DNA from: Flavobacterium sediminis
Lineage (GTDB): Bacteria > Bacteroidota > Bacteroidia > Flavobacteriales > Flavobacteriaceae
Direction: 5' to 3'
Length of the DNA: 64,000 bases
NCBI RefSeq assembly: GCF_003148385.1
Contig: NZ_CP029463.1
Location: forward strand, 2,232,001-2,296,000
Each line of letters begins with the position of its first letter. The first letter of the stretch is position 1. Positions 44,435 through 53,546 of this stretch are shown piece after piece. A program made the position numbers and the translations under genes. Below the pieces are notes generated by a model. The model made no database searches. It was not told where the DNA came from and was given only the letters and a program-made list of their open reading frames with translations.

Positions 44435-46198
44435 TTACGATGATGCATGTTCCTTTTCTAGGATTAAGTTAATACCATTGTCTATTAAATGAGCTACTTC
44501 CGGGCGATGTTGTTTTACATTTTCTAAGTGATTTTTTACTTTCAAACTCAAATCGTCATTATGATTTTGGTGCGCTAATTCTAAGATCTCTACAGATAAC
44601 AGCCAATCATTCGGATGATTTCCGGAAACCGCTCCGAAAGCTTCTTTTAACGTAATTTCGGCTGGTTTTCCTTCTCGAATTAAGCGAACATTTTTGTATA
44701 AATTTTCTAATTCCTCACGTTCCGGCGATTTTTTCTGTTTGATCGTTTGAGTTGAAGGGACATGATTCACCATATCAAAACTCGTAACGTCAGCAGGACC
44801 GGAAAAAGAAGCAATTACTTTTTTTCCTACCGCCATATCATAAATACCCCATTCAGGTTGAAACAATACAGTATCACCTTGGGTTACCGTACAATTTTTG
44901 AATTTTATCAATAAAATTTTGCCTTGAATATTTCGCGTTCCGGTAATGATTTCTCCGGTTACTTTAATATTACCTTCAAATTCTAAAGTTACTTGCTCAC
45001 CTTCATAAATGTCATAAGCACTCAGATCGCGCGGACTCATATCTTCAATTGCCAGATTGATTCCTTTAAGTTTACCAATCGGAGAGCCAAAACCTTCTGC
45101 ATGATATGCTGTTCCGTGACCTACTAATTCTTTTTCGCGATAAGCCAAAGCTGTTTTTCCGGTAGTTTGAATATAAACCGGTTTGCCTTCATCTTCTAAA
45201 ACATGGGTAAAAACACCTGATATTTGTAATCCGGTACTTAATTCAATTGTCCCTAAAGCTTTAGAGTCAATTAATTTTTTAATACCCGAAAGCCCTCCGG
45301 TGCGCAACGCCATTTTATTAGCAAACTCTTCTAAGACCATACTTAGATGAGCAAAATCAGGTGTTACATACAATTGCGGTTGCGGTTTGGTGATATCAAA
45401 ACTTTGATCGGCCGCTTCAATAGTATAAGGAATCTTTTTAACGGCGTCTGTCATACACCATGCGCTTTCGCCGATGGATGACAACAGCCCGGCACCGTAA
45501 ATTTTGGGGTCTTCAACGGTTCCGATCAATCCGTATTCAACAGTCCACCAGTGTAAATTACGAATGCGCGCCATTTCAGACAATTCCCCCATATTATTTT
45601 GTAGATAATCTACGCGATCTTCAGCCGCTTTGATTTCTTCTTCCGGTGTATCTTCGGCTTCTTTTAAGATTGAAAGTAAGCGAATGGCTTCATACATTTC
45701 GTAATCTCTGGCCGATGAAATAGCTTTACAGCCTATTTCTCCGAAGCGACGTAAATATTCGGCATATTCAGGATTGGCTATAATAGGCGCATGACCGGCT
45801 CCTTCATGAATAATATCCGGAGCAGGGGTGTATTCAATATGTTCTAATTGACGAATGTCAGAAGCTATAACTAAAACATTATAAGCCTGAAATTCCATAA
45901 AAGCATTTGGCGGAATGAAACCATCAACAGCAACTGCGGCCCAACCGATTTCTTTTAAGATACGGTTCATGCCATACATGCTGGGAATAGATTCGATATC
46001 AATCCCTGTTTTTTGAAGTCCTTCTAAATACGATTCATGCGCTACTTTTGACAGATAGTCAACATTTTTTCGCATGACATAGCGCCAAACGGCTTGATTT
46101 ATAGGAGTGTATTCCTCATAATTTTGAGGTTTTATAAACTGTTTAAGATGAGCAGGAAGCCTGTCAATCAAAGGATTACTTTCAAAAGCGGTATTCAT
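44435..46198 (-). CDS. Biopterin-dependent aromatic amino acid hydroxylase (phenylalanine 4-monooxygenase type)
   Basis: The 587-residue protein has an iron-binding 'HEGAGHAPIIANPEYAEYLRRFGEIG' segment (about 131-156), preceded by 'PNAFMEFQAYNVLVIASDIR', and 'WWTVEYGLIGT'. It is about twice the length of a minimal bacterial PhhA because of a C-terminal extension (from about 320) seen in Bacteroidota homologues. It would convert phenylalanine to tyrosine, for catabolism or pigment supply. The pterin recycling enzyme is not in the window. It is a single gene; a TATTTTCG box at 46239-46232 may be its promoter. Confidence 0.88.
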   Translation of the reverse strand: MNTAFESNPLIDRLPAHLKQFIKPQNYEEYTPINQAVWRYVMRKNVDYLSKVAHESYLEGLQKTGIDIESIPSMYGMNRILKEIGWAAVAVDGFIPPNAFMEFQAYNVLVIASDIRQLEHIEYTPAPDIIHEGAGHAPIIANPEYAEYLRRFGEIGCKAISSARDYEMYEAIRLLSILKEAEDTPEEEIKAAEDRVDYLQNNMGELSEMARIRNLHWWTVEYGLIGTVEDPKIYGAGLLSSIGESAWCMTDAVKKIPYTIEAADQSFDITKPQPQLYVTPDFAHLSMVLEEFANKMALRTGGLSGIKKLIDSKALGTIELSTGLQISGVFTHVLEDEGKPVYIQTTGKTALAYREKELVGHGTAYHAEGFGSPIGKLKGINLAIEDMSPRDLSAYDIYEGEQVTLEFEGNIKVTGEIITGTRNIQGKILLIKFKNCTVTQGDTVLFQPEWGIYDMAVGKKVIASFSGPADVTSFDMVNHVPSTQTIKQKKSPEREELENLYKNVRLIREGKPAEITLKEAFGAVSGNHPNDWLLSVEILELAHQNHNDDLSLKVKNHLENVKQHRPEVAHLIDNGINLILEKEHASS

Positions 46199-46370
46199 AG
46201 TTTTAGGGTTGTGTTTGTTTATGTAAAGCTACGAAAATAACTTATTATTTGAATTGTTGTTGTCCTTTTTTCAAAAAATATAAGCTATTTTTATATATTT
46301 AGTAAAAAATAGCTTCTTGATCCGTATTTGTTGCGAATTATTAAATGAAACAGTGTAAGGCAATAATGAT

Positions 46371-47411
46371 TTATTGTGACTCTTCTCCTAATTGTTGGTT
46401 GGTTCTTTTCCTGTTTTTCAGAATATTCAAATAGTGAAGTGCTAATTTGTTATTGTAGTCGGTGTAGGATTGTGTTGCCCAATTAATAGCTTGATCTAAA
46501 TCTCCGTTAATTTCGTTGATGATAGCCATGTTGTAATACGCTCTTCCGGCAATTTTAGAGTTCTTATTTTTAGTTTCTAACAACCATAATTCAGCAGCGC
46601 TGTCCCATTGACCGGCTCGGGCTCTTCTTTTGCCAATTTCAAAGTTATTGGTTCCTCTAACGAAATATTCTCTGGAAACTCTAATGGTGTAAGGGAAAAT
46701 CCTATATGTATAATCAATTCCTATGTTTTTACTGATATTTAAAACAGCATCTTTTCTGTTTTTAATGGTTTCAAATGCTTTTACCGGATTAATTCCTTTT
46801 CCGGTTAAAGTGATTCCTTTAGAAGAAGCAAAGACATCTCGTATAACTTTTTCTTGATTGTCGTAAATTCTCCATCCCCATTTAATAAGTGTACTTACAG
46901 TAGCTTCCTGTTCTATTACGGGGACTTTAATGCCAAAAGCATTTGTAACCTGACTTGTTACGGCTTTATAACGTATATTAGAATCGGTGTCGTAAAAGGA
47001 CAATTCGTAAATAGCATCTAAATTTTCTTGCTGACAAATTTGGTTGATTTTTTCCCAGCTTAATTCGTTCGAAAATTGGTCAATACCATATTGCTTAAAG
47101 TCTACACTGTCTATGATAGTAACATATTCCATCCGGTTTGTTTTCTCTAATTCCGATTTTAAACTTTCAACAGTTATTTCAGAACCTTCTTTATCTAATT
47201 CTTTTCCCTCCATAGTCAGGATTTTGTCAATGGCATCAATAGCTTCATATTTTTTGTCAGGGATACTTCTGTTTATGATGCCGACACGCTGAACTTGTTT
47301 GCTTAAATAAACCGGAGCCGGTTGTGTGGCATTCATGGTTAAATTATTGGTAGAACTACAGGAAACAATCAATGCAGATAATAGCAATAAAAAGAGGTAG
47401 TTATTTTTCAT
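46371..47411 (-). CDS. DUF6340 lipoprotein
   Basis: The 346-residue protein has a lipobox LIVSCSS (Cys at about 18) and the DUF6340 features as I recall them ('VQRVGIINRSIPDKKYEAIDAIDKILTMEGKELDKEG', 'YFVRGTNNFEIGKRRARAGQWDSAAELWLLE'), with a TPR-like helical end. It is anchored to a membrane; the function is unknown. It lies downstream of the AsmA gene but beyond that gene's terminator, so it is probably transcribed separately. Confidence 0.78.
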   Translation of the reverse strand: MKNNYLFLLLLSALIVSCSSTNNLTMNATQPAPVYLSKQVQRVGIINRSIPDKKYEAIDAIDKILTMEGKELDKEGSEITVESLKSELEKTNRMEYVTIIDSVDFKQYGIDQFSNELSWEKINQICQQENLDAIYELSFYDTDSNIRYKAVTSQVTNAFGIKVPVIEQEATVSTLIKWGWRIYDNQEKVIRDVFASSKGITLTGKGINPVKAFETIKNRKDAVLNISKNIGIDYTYRIFPYTIRVSREYFVRGTNNFEIGKRRARAGQWDSAAELWLLETKNKNSKIAGRAYYNMAIINEINGDLDQAINWATQSYTDYNNKLALHYLNILKNRKRTNQQLGEESQ

Positions 47412-47458
47412 GGGTGAAATGTTTAGCTGTTAAAAATAACCAAATTTTATGCCAATAA

Positions 47459-47490
47459 AAAAGGTTTCAGATCATGATCTGAAACCTTTT
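47459..47490 (-). terminator. Terminator of the AsmA gene
   Basis: A 32-base palindrome, AAAAGGTTTCAGATCA followed by its complement, is followed on the minus strand by TTATTGG. It lies 25 bp beyond the AsmA-family stop. Confidence 0.75.
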
Positions 47491-47515
47491 GTTCTTTTGA
47501 GACAAATAAATCAAA

Positions 47516-50509
47516 TTATCTGATACTGTCTTTTTTAGGTTGAAGCTGGTAAATACTGTCTGATTTTATATTCTCTAAAGGAATAGTATCATTAATTGCA
47601 GTATTCAAAAGCGTTTTTACGGTTGCAGTATCTGTTTGAATACTATCTTTTTGTAAAGGATGAATAAGTGTATCTTTTACAGTTGTTTTTAAAGGTTCTT
47701 TACCTGCCGTTGAATCTGCAACCGGGGCTATAGTTTCTTGTAAAGGCGTGATAGTATTATTTTCAGGAGCATTTTCATCATAGATGGTTTCTTCCAGATC
47801 TTCTGTTTTTTTACCTAACTGAATTTTGGGCTCGTCCTGAGTTCCGGTAACCTTTATAGGAATTCCGATGATTCCTAACGGTGGCAGACCAATGCGCATT
47901 TTTAAATTCAAATTACCGTCAAAACTGGTTTGTCCTTCAAAGCGCAAACGGAAAAGCGAGACCTTGGCTTTAAAACGCTCTATGTTGATAATATTGTTCT
48001 TAATAGTAGATTTTATGATGATCTCAGATAAATCCGGATCTTTTAAACTGCTGTATTCGGTTTTTTCGGAAACAACATTCATCAATCTGAAGTTGTTCAT
48101 CTTCACTTTTTTAACCGTGATTTCTCCACCGCCTTCCAGTGATGGCATAATCGGTTCCATTTTATTGTTTAAAACACCTTTAATCGCGTAATCCATTCCT
48201 ATAATTCCTTCTGCATTTTCAGCACTGGAAGCCAATTCCCGAAAGAGTTTGATCTCATTATAAGCGCGTTTAATGTCAAATTCAGCAGCCTTCATTTTGA
48301 AATCAAAATTAGCTTTTTGTGTGCCTGTATTTTCATACGAACCATTCATCAATGCGCTAGCATCAATAATGTTGAGTTTTCCGTTGTTTAGCGCTATTTT
48401 TCCGTTTTGAATAGTAACTTTTCCGGTAATATTTTCAATATTGATATCTTCATAGACCAATTTTCGGGCGTCCAGATCAAATCCTAAATCCAGGTTTGTA
48501 GGAACTTCCATAACCTGATTGATGGTACTTTCTATATTTTTTTCTTTTTTACTCTCGGTTTGTGTTTGAATCTCTTTGGTAAAGAAAAACTCATTTGTAT
48601 TCAATAATGTTGAGTTTAATTTGAAATTCCCTTTTAAAACTTCTCTGTCTGAAAGGAAGAAGTTTATGGCATTTTGGAAATAACCATTCATGCTAACATC
48701 TGAACTTCCGTATTTTCCTTTAAAATCGTTAAAGTTCAGATTGTCTTGGTTGAAAATAAAAGTTCCGTTTTCAATGACAAAAGGTAAAGGTAAGAACGTT
48801 GTTCGGGTTGCTATTTTTTGAACCGAAAGTGTCCCTTTGTTTTCCAGTTTTGCATAATTTCCACCAGTGGCATCACTTTGTTTGCCTTTCAGACTAATAT
48901 TGGCAGTTATTTTTCCGTTAACGTCAATTCCATCAACTTTAAAAACCTGATAGATCTTGCCTACATTCAAAGTTCCATTTGCTGCAATGTTGTAAGCTAC
49001 ATCGTCAAAGTTTTGGAAATGAGCAGCCAATTGAAACGGTTCGTTTTCAAAAGTAAAATGACCTTTTGTGATGTCTAACGAAGCGTCTTTAAAGTAACCG
49101 CTTGGGTTATTTAACTTCGCATCCAATTGAATATTTTGAATAGCATTTGGATAATAAGTCGTCTTAATAGTTCCGTTTTCCCAATTGAAAGTTCCTTTTG
49201 CTTTGGGGAACAATCGTTTTCGGGCATTATAATTTCCGTTGGCAACAATATCAGCAATTAATTTTCCGCCCAATTCAAAATTCGGAATTTGTAAAGCAGA
49301 AGAAACGAACCCTAAATCTAAATTTGATTTAATTCTACTGTCTATTTTCATTACATCACCGAAACCACTTGATTTTAGAATGGCACTTAAGTTGTTCTTA
49401 TTGACATCAAAATATAAAGAATCTAATTTAACCTCCAATTGACTTACATCTAAATTAGGTAATTTGGTTTCTAGGTTCAGATATAAATTTTCGATGGGGA
49501 AGGGAGCATTTTGATGTTTTATATAACCGTCACGAACGTTAATAGCAAAGTCGATTTCCGGTTGTTTATTTTCAGAAACGATATAATCGCCTGTTAAGTT
49601 GAAAGCGGCGTCTGTTTTTCCTTTGGTTTTGGTGTCTTTGACCCACTTTCCGAATTCCGGTGGTAAAGCCGAAAACAGGTCTTCCAGATTACTATTAGTG
49701 GTTTTAACTTTAAAATCCATTTTATAGCCATTAGAAATAAAGTCAAAAAAGCCACTGAATTCGATAGGTAATTTATTGATGATTAGGTCATTCTTCTCAA
49801 AAAGAAACGATAAAGAGTTGGTATTGATCTTAGTAATCAGATCGGCTTTTACCTTTTTATCTTTCAAGTATTCTTTTTTGTCATACGTCAAAGAAAGTTG
49901 GTCAATTTGCGCTCTGGTCTTTAAGTCGAAATTAGCGTTTTGCAGATCACCTGTACCTCTGTAATTCAAGCCTTTTAATACAATTTTCATTTTAGCAGAC
50001 TTGTCGTTATAAACTAATTCACTATTTTTAATAATAATGCGTTTCAGTTTTAATTGACCTTCGTCAGAAGATGTCTGTGTTGTATCTGCATTTGATTTGT
50101 AGACATTATAATTAGCTTCTCCGAAACGGTTAACCTGAATATTAATCTTAGCATCATCCAGATAGATCTCGTCAATTTCGGTTTCCTGTCCCAAGATCAG
50201 GCTGAAAACATTAATACCCAGTGAAACCTCTTTAGCATTGACTAAAGATTGCTTTTTAAACGGTTCAGAACCATTCAGGTTCAACTCATTCAATGTTAAA
50301 GTTAAAGATGGAAAATGCTTAAAGAAAGATAAATTAGAGTCTTTAAAATTGAGTTCGCCGTTTAAATGGGTATTAGCAGTAACTTTAACTTTTTGTGTAA
50401 TAGTATTAGTAAAAACAAAAGGGAAAGCCAATAATATGAGGATTAAAGAACTAAAACTAATCAGGAAGATTTTTACAATTTTAAGCGTCTTTTCTTTTGG
50501 GGTTTTCAT
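47516..50509 (-). CDS. AsmA family outer-membrane assembly/lipid-transport protein
   Basis: From the ATG at 50509 the protein has about 997 residues; an in-frame ATG at 50551 lies upstream of the -7 box at 50539-50532 and is unlikely. It has one N-terminal membrane helix (about 9-30), then a long periplasmic beta-rich AsmA domain with repeated 'NGSLNFKDSNLSF'-like elements and a C-terminal AsmA_2 block ('GSYENTGTQKANFDFKMKAAEFDIKRAY'). The last 100 residues are Ser/Thr/Pro/Asp-rich and disordered. AsmA proteins influence outer-membrane lipid balance. It is a single gene. Confidence 0.88.
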   Translation of the reverse strand: MKTPKEKTLKIVKIFLISFSSLILILLAFPFVFTNTITQKVKVTANTHLNGELNFKDSNLSFFKHFPSLTLTLNELNLNGSEPFKKQSLVNAKEVSLGINVFSLILGQETEIDEIYLDDAKINIQVNRFGEANYNVYKSNADTTQTSSDEGQLKLKRIIIKNSELVYNDKSAKMKIVLKGLNYRGTGDLQNANFDLKTRAQIDQLSLTYDKKEYLKDKKVKADLITKINTNSLSFLFEKNDLIINKLPIEFSGFFDFISNGYKMDFKVKTTNSNLEDLFSALPPEFGKWVKDTKTKGKTDAAFNLTGDYIVSENKQPEIDFAINVRDGYIKHQNAPFPIENLYLNLETKLPNLDVSQLEVKLDSLYFDVNKNNLSAILKSSGFGDVMKIDSRIKSNLDLGFVSSALQIPNFELGGKLIADIVANGNYNARKRLFPKAKGTFNWENGTIKTTYYPNAIQNIQLDAKLNNPSGYFKDASLDITKGHFTFENEPFQLAAHFQNFDDVAYNIAANGTLNVGKIYQVFKVDGIDVNGKITANISLKGKQSDATGGNYAKLENKGTLSVQKIATRTTFLPLPFVIENGTFIFNQDNLNFNDFKGKYGSSDVSMNGYFQNAINFFLSDREVLKGNFKLNSTLLNTNEFFFTKEIQTQTESKKEKNIESTINQVMEVPTNLDLGFDLDARKLVYEDINIENITGKVTIQNGKIALNNGKLNIIDASALMNGSYENTGTQKANFDFKMKAAEFDIKRAYNEIKLFRELASSAENAEGIIGMDYAIKGVLNNKMEPIMPSLEGGGEITVKKVKMNNFRLMNVVSEKTEYSSLKDPDLSEIIIKSTIKNNIINIERFKAKVSLFRLRFEGQTSFDGNLNLKMRIGLPPLGIIGIPIKVTGTQDEPKIQLGKKTEDLEETIYDENAPENNTITPLQETIAPVADSTAGKEPLKTTVKDTLIHPLQKDSIQTDTATVKTLLNTAINDTIPLENIKSDSIYQLQPKKDSIR

Positions 50510-50531
50510 CTGAAATTTCTTAATTAAACTG

Positions 50532-50539
50532 CAAATGTA
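50532..50539 (-). promoter_or_regulatory. Promoter -7 box of the AsmA gene
   Basis: TACATTTG on the minus strand (50539-50532) fits TAnnTTTG and supports the start codon at 50509. Confidence 0.55.
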
Positions 50540-50605
50540 CAACGAACCCAAGAATAAAGTTTAAAAATTTAGTTAAGGTTAAAAGAAATTTCGATAAAAT
50601 GAATA

Positions 50606-50625
50606 AAGAGGCTGTAAAGCCTCTT
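50606..50625 (-). terminator. Terminator of the ilv operon
   Basis: AAGAGGCT and AGCCTCTT pair around 4 bases just beyond the ilvA stop. The following T run is interrupted (TTATTCATTTT), so it is moderately strong. Confidence 0.6.
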
Positions 50626-50630
50626 CAAGT

Positions 50631-51875
50631 TTAACGTATCAATTGAGTAAACAAATCTTCTTTTTCGTTTAAATAACGGTATTGATATCCTTTTTGTAAC
50701 ATTCGTTCTTTTAAAGGAACAACATCCTCTTGTTTTTTAATTTCAAGCCCGACAATTACAGGTCCGGTTTCGCGGTTATTTTTCTGAGCAAACTGAAAAT
50801 AAGTAATATCGTCCTCTTCGCCTAAAACGTCGTTGACAAATTCTTTTAAAGCGCCCGGACGTTGCGGAAATTGGATCATAAAATAATGTTTCAAACCTTC
50901 GTATAAAAGCGAACGCTCTTTGATCTCTTCGGTTCTTAGAATATCATTGTTACTTCCGCTTACAATACAAACGACAGTTTTGCCTTTAATTTGTTCTTTA
51001 TAAAAATCTAATGCCGCGATAGATAATGCACCTGCGGGTTCTACAACCATTGCATCTTCATTGTACAAACGTAAAATAGTAGAACATACTTTTCCTTCGG
51101 GAACCAAAATTATATCGTCAACTAAATTTTTACTGATCGCATAAGTAAGGCTTCCCACTTGTTTCACAGCAGCACCGTCTACAAACTTATCGATGCTTTC
51201 CAGAGCTACATTTTTGCCTTTTTCTATGGCAGTTTTCATGGAAGGAGCACCAAGAGGTTCCACGCCGATAATTTTTGTGTTTGGACTAACCGTTTTTAAA
51301 TAGGTCGCTACGCCCGAAAGTAATCCGCCACCGCCAATCGGAATAAATACATAATCGATAGGTTCTTTACATTGCTCTAAAAATTCTATGGCAACTGTTC
51401 CTTGTCCGGCAATTACTTTTTCATCATCAAACGGATGGATAAATGTTTTGTGGTTTTCTTCGGCATCTTTTTTGGCACTTGCATAAGCATCGTCAAAAGT
51501 GTCGCCCGTTAAAATAATTTCCACAAATGATTTTCCAAATAATTGTACTTGTTTGATCTTCTGTTTCGGTGTGGTTTTGGGCATATAAATGCGACCTTCA
51601 ATTTTCAATAAGTTGCACGAATAGGCTACACCTTGCGCATGATTTCCGGCGCTGGCACATACAATTCCGTTTTGTTTTTCCGCTTCGGAAAGCGATTTGA
51701 TTTTATTGTACGCTCCTCTGATTTTGTAGGAGCGCACAATTTGTAAATCTTCTCTTTTTAATAAAATTTTAGCCTGAAATTCTTCTGATAAATTCATGTT
51801 TTCACTTAAAGGCGTCGAAGGTACCACATCTTTAAGTTGTTCTTTGGCTTTTAGAATTTCATTGTATAAGTTCAT
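50631..51875 (-). CDS. ilvA: Threonine dehydratase (threonine ammonia-lyase)
   Basis: The 414-residue PLP enzyme makes 2-oxobutyrate from threonine, entering isoleucine synthesis. The PLP lysine is in 'VRSYKIRGAYNKI', the cofactor phosphate loop in 'PIGGGGLLSGVATYLK', and a C-terminal ACT-like regulatory segment ('MIQFPQRPGALKEFVNDVLG') is present, as in biosynthetic IlvA. It is the last gene of the leftward ilvEDBNCA operon, 4 bp after ilvC. Confidence 0.95.
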   Translation of the reverse strand: MNLYNEILKAKEQLKDVVPSTPLSENMNLSEEFQAKILLKREDLQIVRSYKIRGAYNKIKSLSEAEKQNGIVCASAGNHAQGVAYSCNLLKIEGRIYMPKTTPKQKIKQVQLFGKSFVEIILTGDTFDDAYASAKKDAEENHKTFIHPFDDEKVIAGQGTVAIEFLEQCKEPIDYVFIPIGGGGLLSGVATYLKTVSPNTKIIGVEPLGAPSMKTAIEKGKNVALESIDKFVDGAAVKQVGSLTYAISKNLVDDIILVPEGKVCSTILRLYNEDAMVVEPAGALSIAALDFYKEQIKGKTVVCIVSGSNNDILRTEEIKERSLLYEGLKHYFMIQFPQRPGALKEFVNDVLGEEDDITYFQFAQKNNRETGPVIVGLEIKKQEDVVPLKERMLQKGYQYRYLNEKEDLFTQLIR

Positions 51876-51879
51876 TTTG

Positions 51880-52923
51880 TTAATTTTTGGGTCTCAATTG
51901 ACGAACCGTTGCGCCGGCTTGCCACATTTCACTTTCTCTTAATTCTTTTAATTCGGCTTCCAGTTTTTCGCGGTAATCCGGTTTACTGTTTGAATCAATA
52001 GATTTTTGTGCTTCGTTTCCGGCTTTTACTTCGCTGTATAATTTTTCGAAAACCGGTTTAGTAGCTTCTTTGAACGGTTTCCACCAATCTAATGCGCCTC
52101 TTTGCGCTGTAGTCGAACAATTGGCATACATCCAATCCATACCGTTCTCTGCAACTAAAGGCATTAAACTTTGCGTTAATTCTTCAACTGTTTCGTTGAA
52201 AGCTTCAGACGGTGTGTGACCGTTTTCACGTAATACTTCGTATTGAGCCGCAAAAATTCCTTGAATAGCTCCCATTAGTGTTCCGCGTTCTCCGGTTAAA
52301 TCGGAAGTTACTTCTTTGTAGAAATCAGTTTCGAACAGGTAACCGGAACCGACACCGATTCCTAGAGCGATTACTTTTTCGCGTGCTTTTCCGGTCGCGT
52401 CTTGTTCAATAGCAAAAGACGAATTCAATCCTTTACCCTCTAAAAATAATCTTCTCAATGAAGTTCCCGAACCTTTTGGCGCGACTAAGATAACATCAAC
52501 GTCAGCAGGAGGGATGATTCCTGTTTTTTCTTTGTAGGTGATACCGAAGCCGTGAGAGAAATATAACGTTTTACCCGGAGTTAAATATTTTTTAACCGTT
52601 GGCCAAAGTTCAATTTGTCCGGCATCAGACAATAAATATTGGATGATAGTTCCTTTTTCTAAAGCTTCTTCAATTTCAAATAATGTTTCACCCGGAACCC
52701 AGCCGTCAGCTACTGCTTTGTCCCAGGTTTTTCCACCTTTTCGTTGTCCTACAATTACTTTAAAACCGTTGTCTTTTAAGTTTAAAGCTTGTCCCGGACC
52801 TTGAACACCATAACCGATAATTGCAATGGTTTCGTTTTTTAAGGTTTCTAATGCTTTTGCTAATGGAAATTCTTCTCGGGTTACTACATTTTCTACTACG
52901 CCTCCAAAATTGATTTGTGCCAT
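51880..52923 (-). CDS. ilvC: Ketol-acid reductoisomerase, short form
   Basis: The enzyme rearranges and reduces acetolactate or acetohydroxybutyrate using Mg2+ and NADPH. The nucleotide loop is GYGVQGPGQA, with the phosphate-recognising 'VGQRKGGKTW' region; catalytic segment 'GSGYLFETDFYKEVTSDLTGERGTLMG' and 'VEELTQSLMPLVAENGMDWMYANCSTTAQRGA'. At 347 residues it is the class I length, shorter than the class II form of enterobacteria (about 490). The cofactor preference cannot be read from the sequence alone. Confidence 0.95.
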   Translation of the reverse strand: MAQINFGGVVENVVTREEFPLAKALETLKNETIAIIGYGVQGPGQALNLKDNGFKVIVGQRKGGKTWDKAVADGWVPGETLFEIEEALEKGTIIQYLLSDAGQIELWPTVKKYLTPGKTLYFSHGFGITYKEKTGIIPPADVDVILVAPKGSGTSLRRLFLEGKGLNSSFAIEQDATGKAREKVIALGIGVGSGYLFETDFYKEVTSDLTGERGTLMGAIQGIFAAQYEVLRENGHTPSEAFNETVEELTQSLMPLVAENGMDWMYANCSTTAQRGALDWWKPFKEATKPVFEKLYSEVKAGNEAQKSIDSNSKPDYREKLEAELKELRESEMWQAGATVRQLRPKN

Positions 52924-52952
52924 AATTTTTATTTATTTTATTGGTTTGTTAA

Positions 52953-53540
52953 TTACATTTGAAATATTTTGCTTTTTAAGCTTAAGAACTCGTTGTTGAT
53001 CGGATCTTTTGTAGGATCATTTTTTTCGAGTTCCAAAATGCTTTTATGAATACCTTCGCTGGCTTTCATGATGGCAATTCTTGAACTTCTGACGAACTCG
53101 ATTAAGCCGTATTTGTGCAATTCGGATAATAATTTATTGATTTCTTCGTCTTGACCTGTGGATTCAAAAACCGTATAATCGTTTCGGATCACAACAGCAT
53201 TGGCTCCGTAAGCTCTTAATAAGCGTTCCACTTTTGCCTCTTTCATGATGATTTCGGTAGGAACTTTGTACAGCGCAATTTGCTGCCAAATGATTTCGTC
53301 ATTGGTATTGACATATACTTTAAGAACATCAACGATTTTACCGATTTGTTTTACCAAGTTTTTAACTACGGATTCCGATTCTTTCACGACAATCGTAAAA
53401 CGGTAGATGTTTTCAACTTCGCTAGGAGAAGTGTTTAGACTTTCCAAACTGATTTTTCTTCGGGAAAACATGATGGCAATTTTATTCAAAATCCCCACTT
53501 GGTTTTCTGTATAAGCGGTTATGGTATATTCCTGTTTCAT
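52953..53540 (-). CDS. ilvN: Acetolactate synthase small (regulatory) subunit
   Basis: The 195-residue protein has an ACT domain at about 5-75 ('YTITAYTENQVGILNKIAIMFSRRKISLESLN') followed by a C-terminal domain ('EAKVERLLRAYGANAVVIRNDYTVFESTGQDEEI'). It should confer valine feedback control on IlvB. It starts 6 bp after the ilvB stop. Symbol ilvN or ilvH; the two cannot be told apart here. Confidence 0.93.
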   Translation of the reverse strand: MKQEYTITAYTENQVGILNKIAIMFSRRKISLESLNTSPSEVENIYRFTIVVKESESVVKNLVKQIGKIVDVLKVYVNTNDEIIWQQIALYKVPTEIIMKEAKVERLLRAYGANAVVIRNDYTVFESTGQDEEINKLLSELHKYGLIEFVRSSRIAIMKASEGIHKSILELEKNDPTKDPINNEFLSLKSKIFQM

Positions 53541-53546
53541 GAGTTC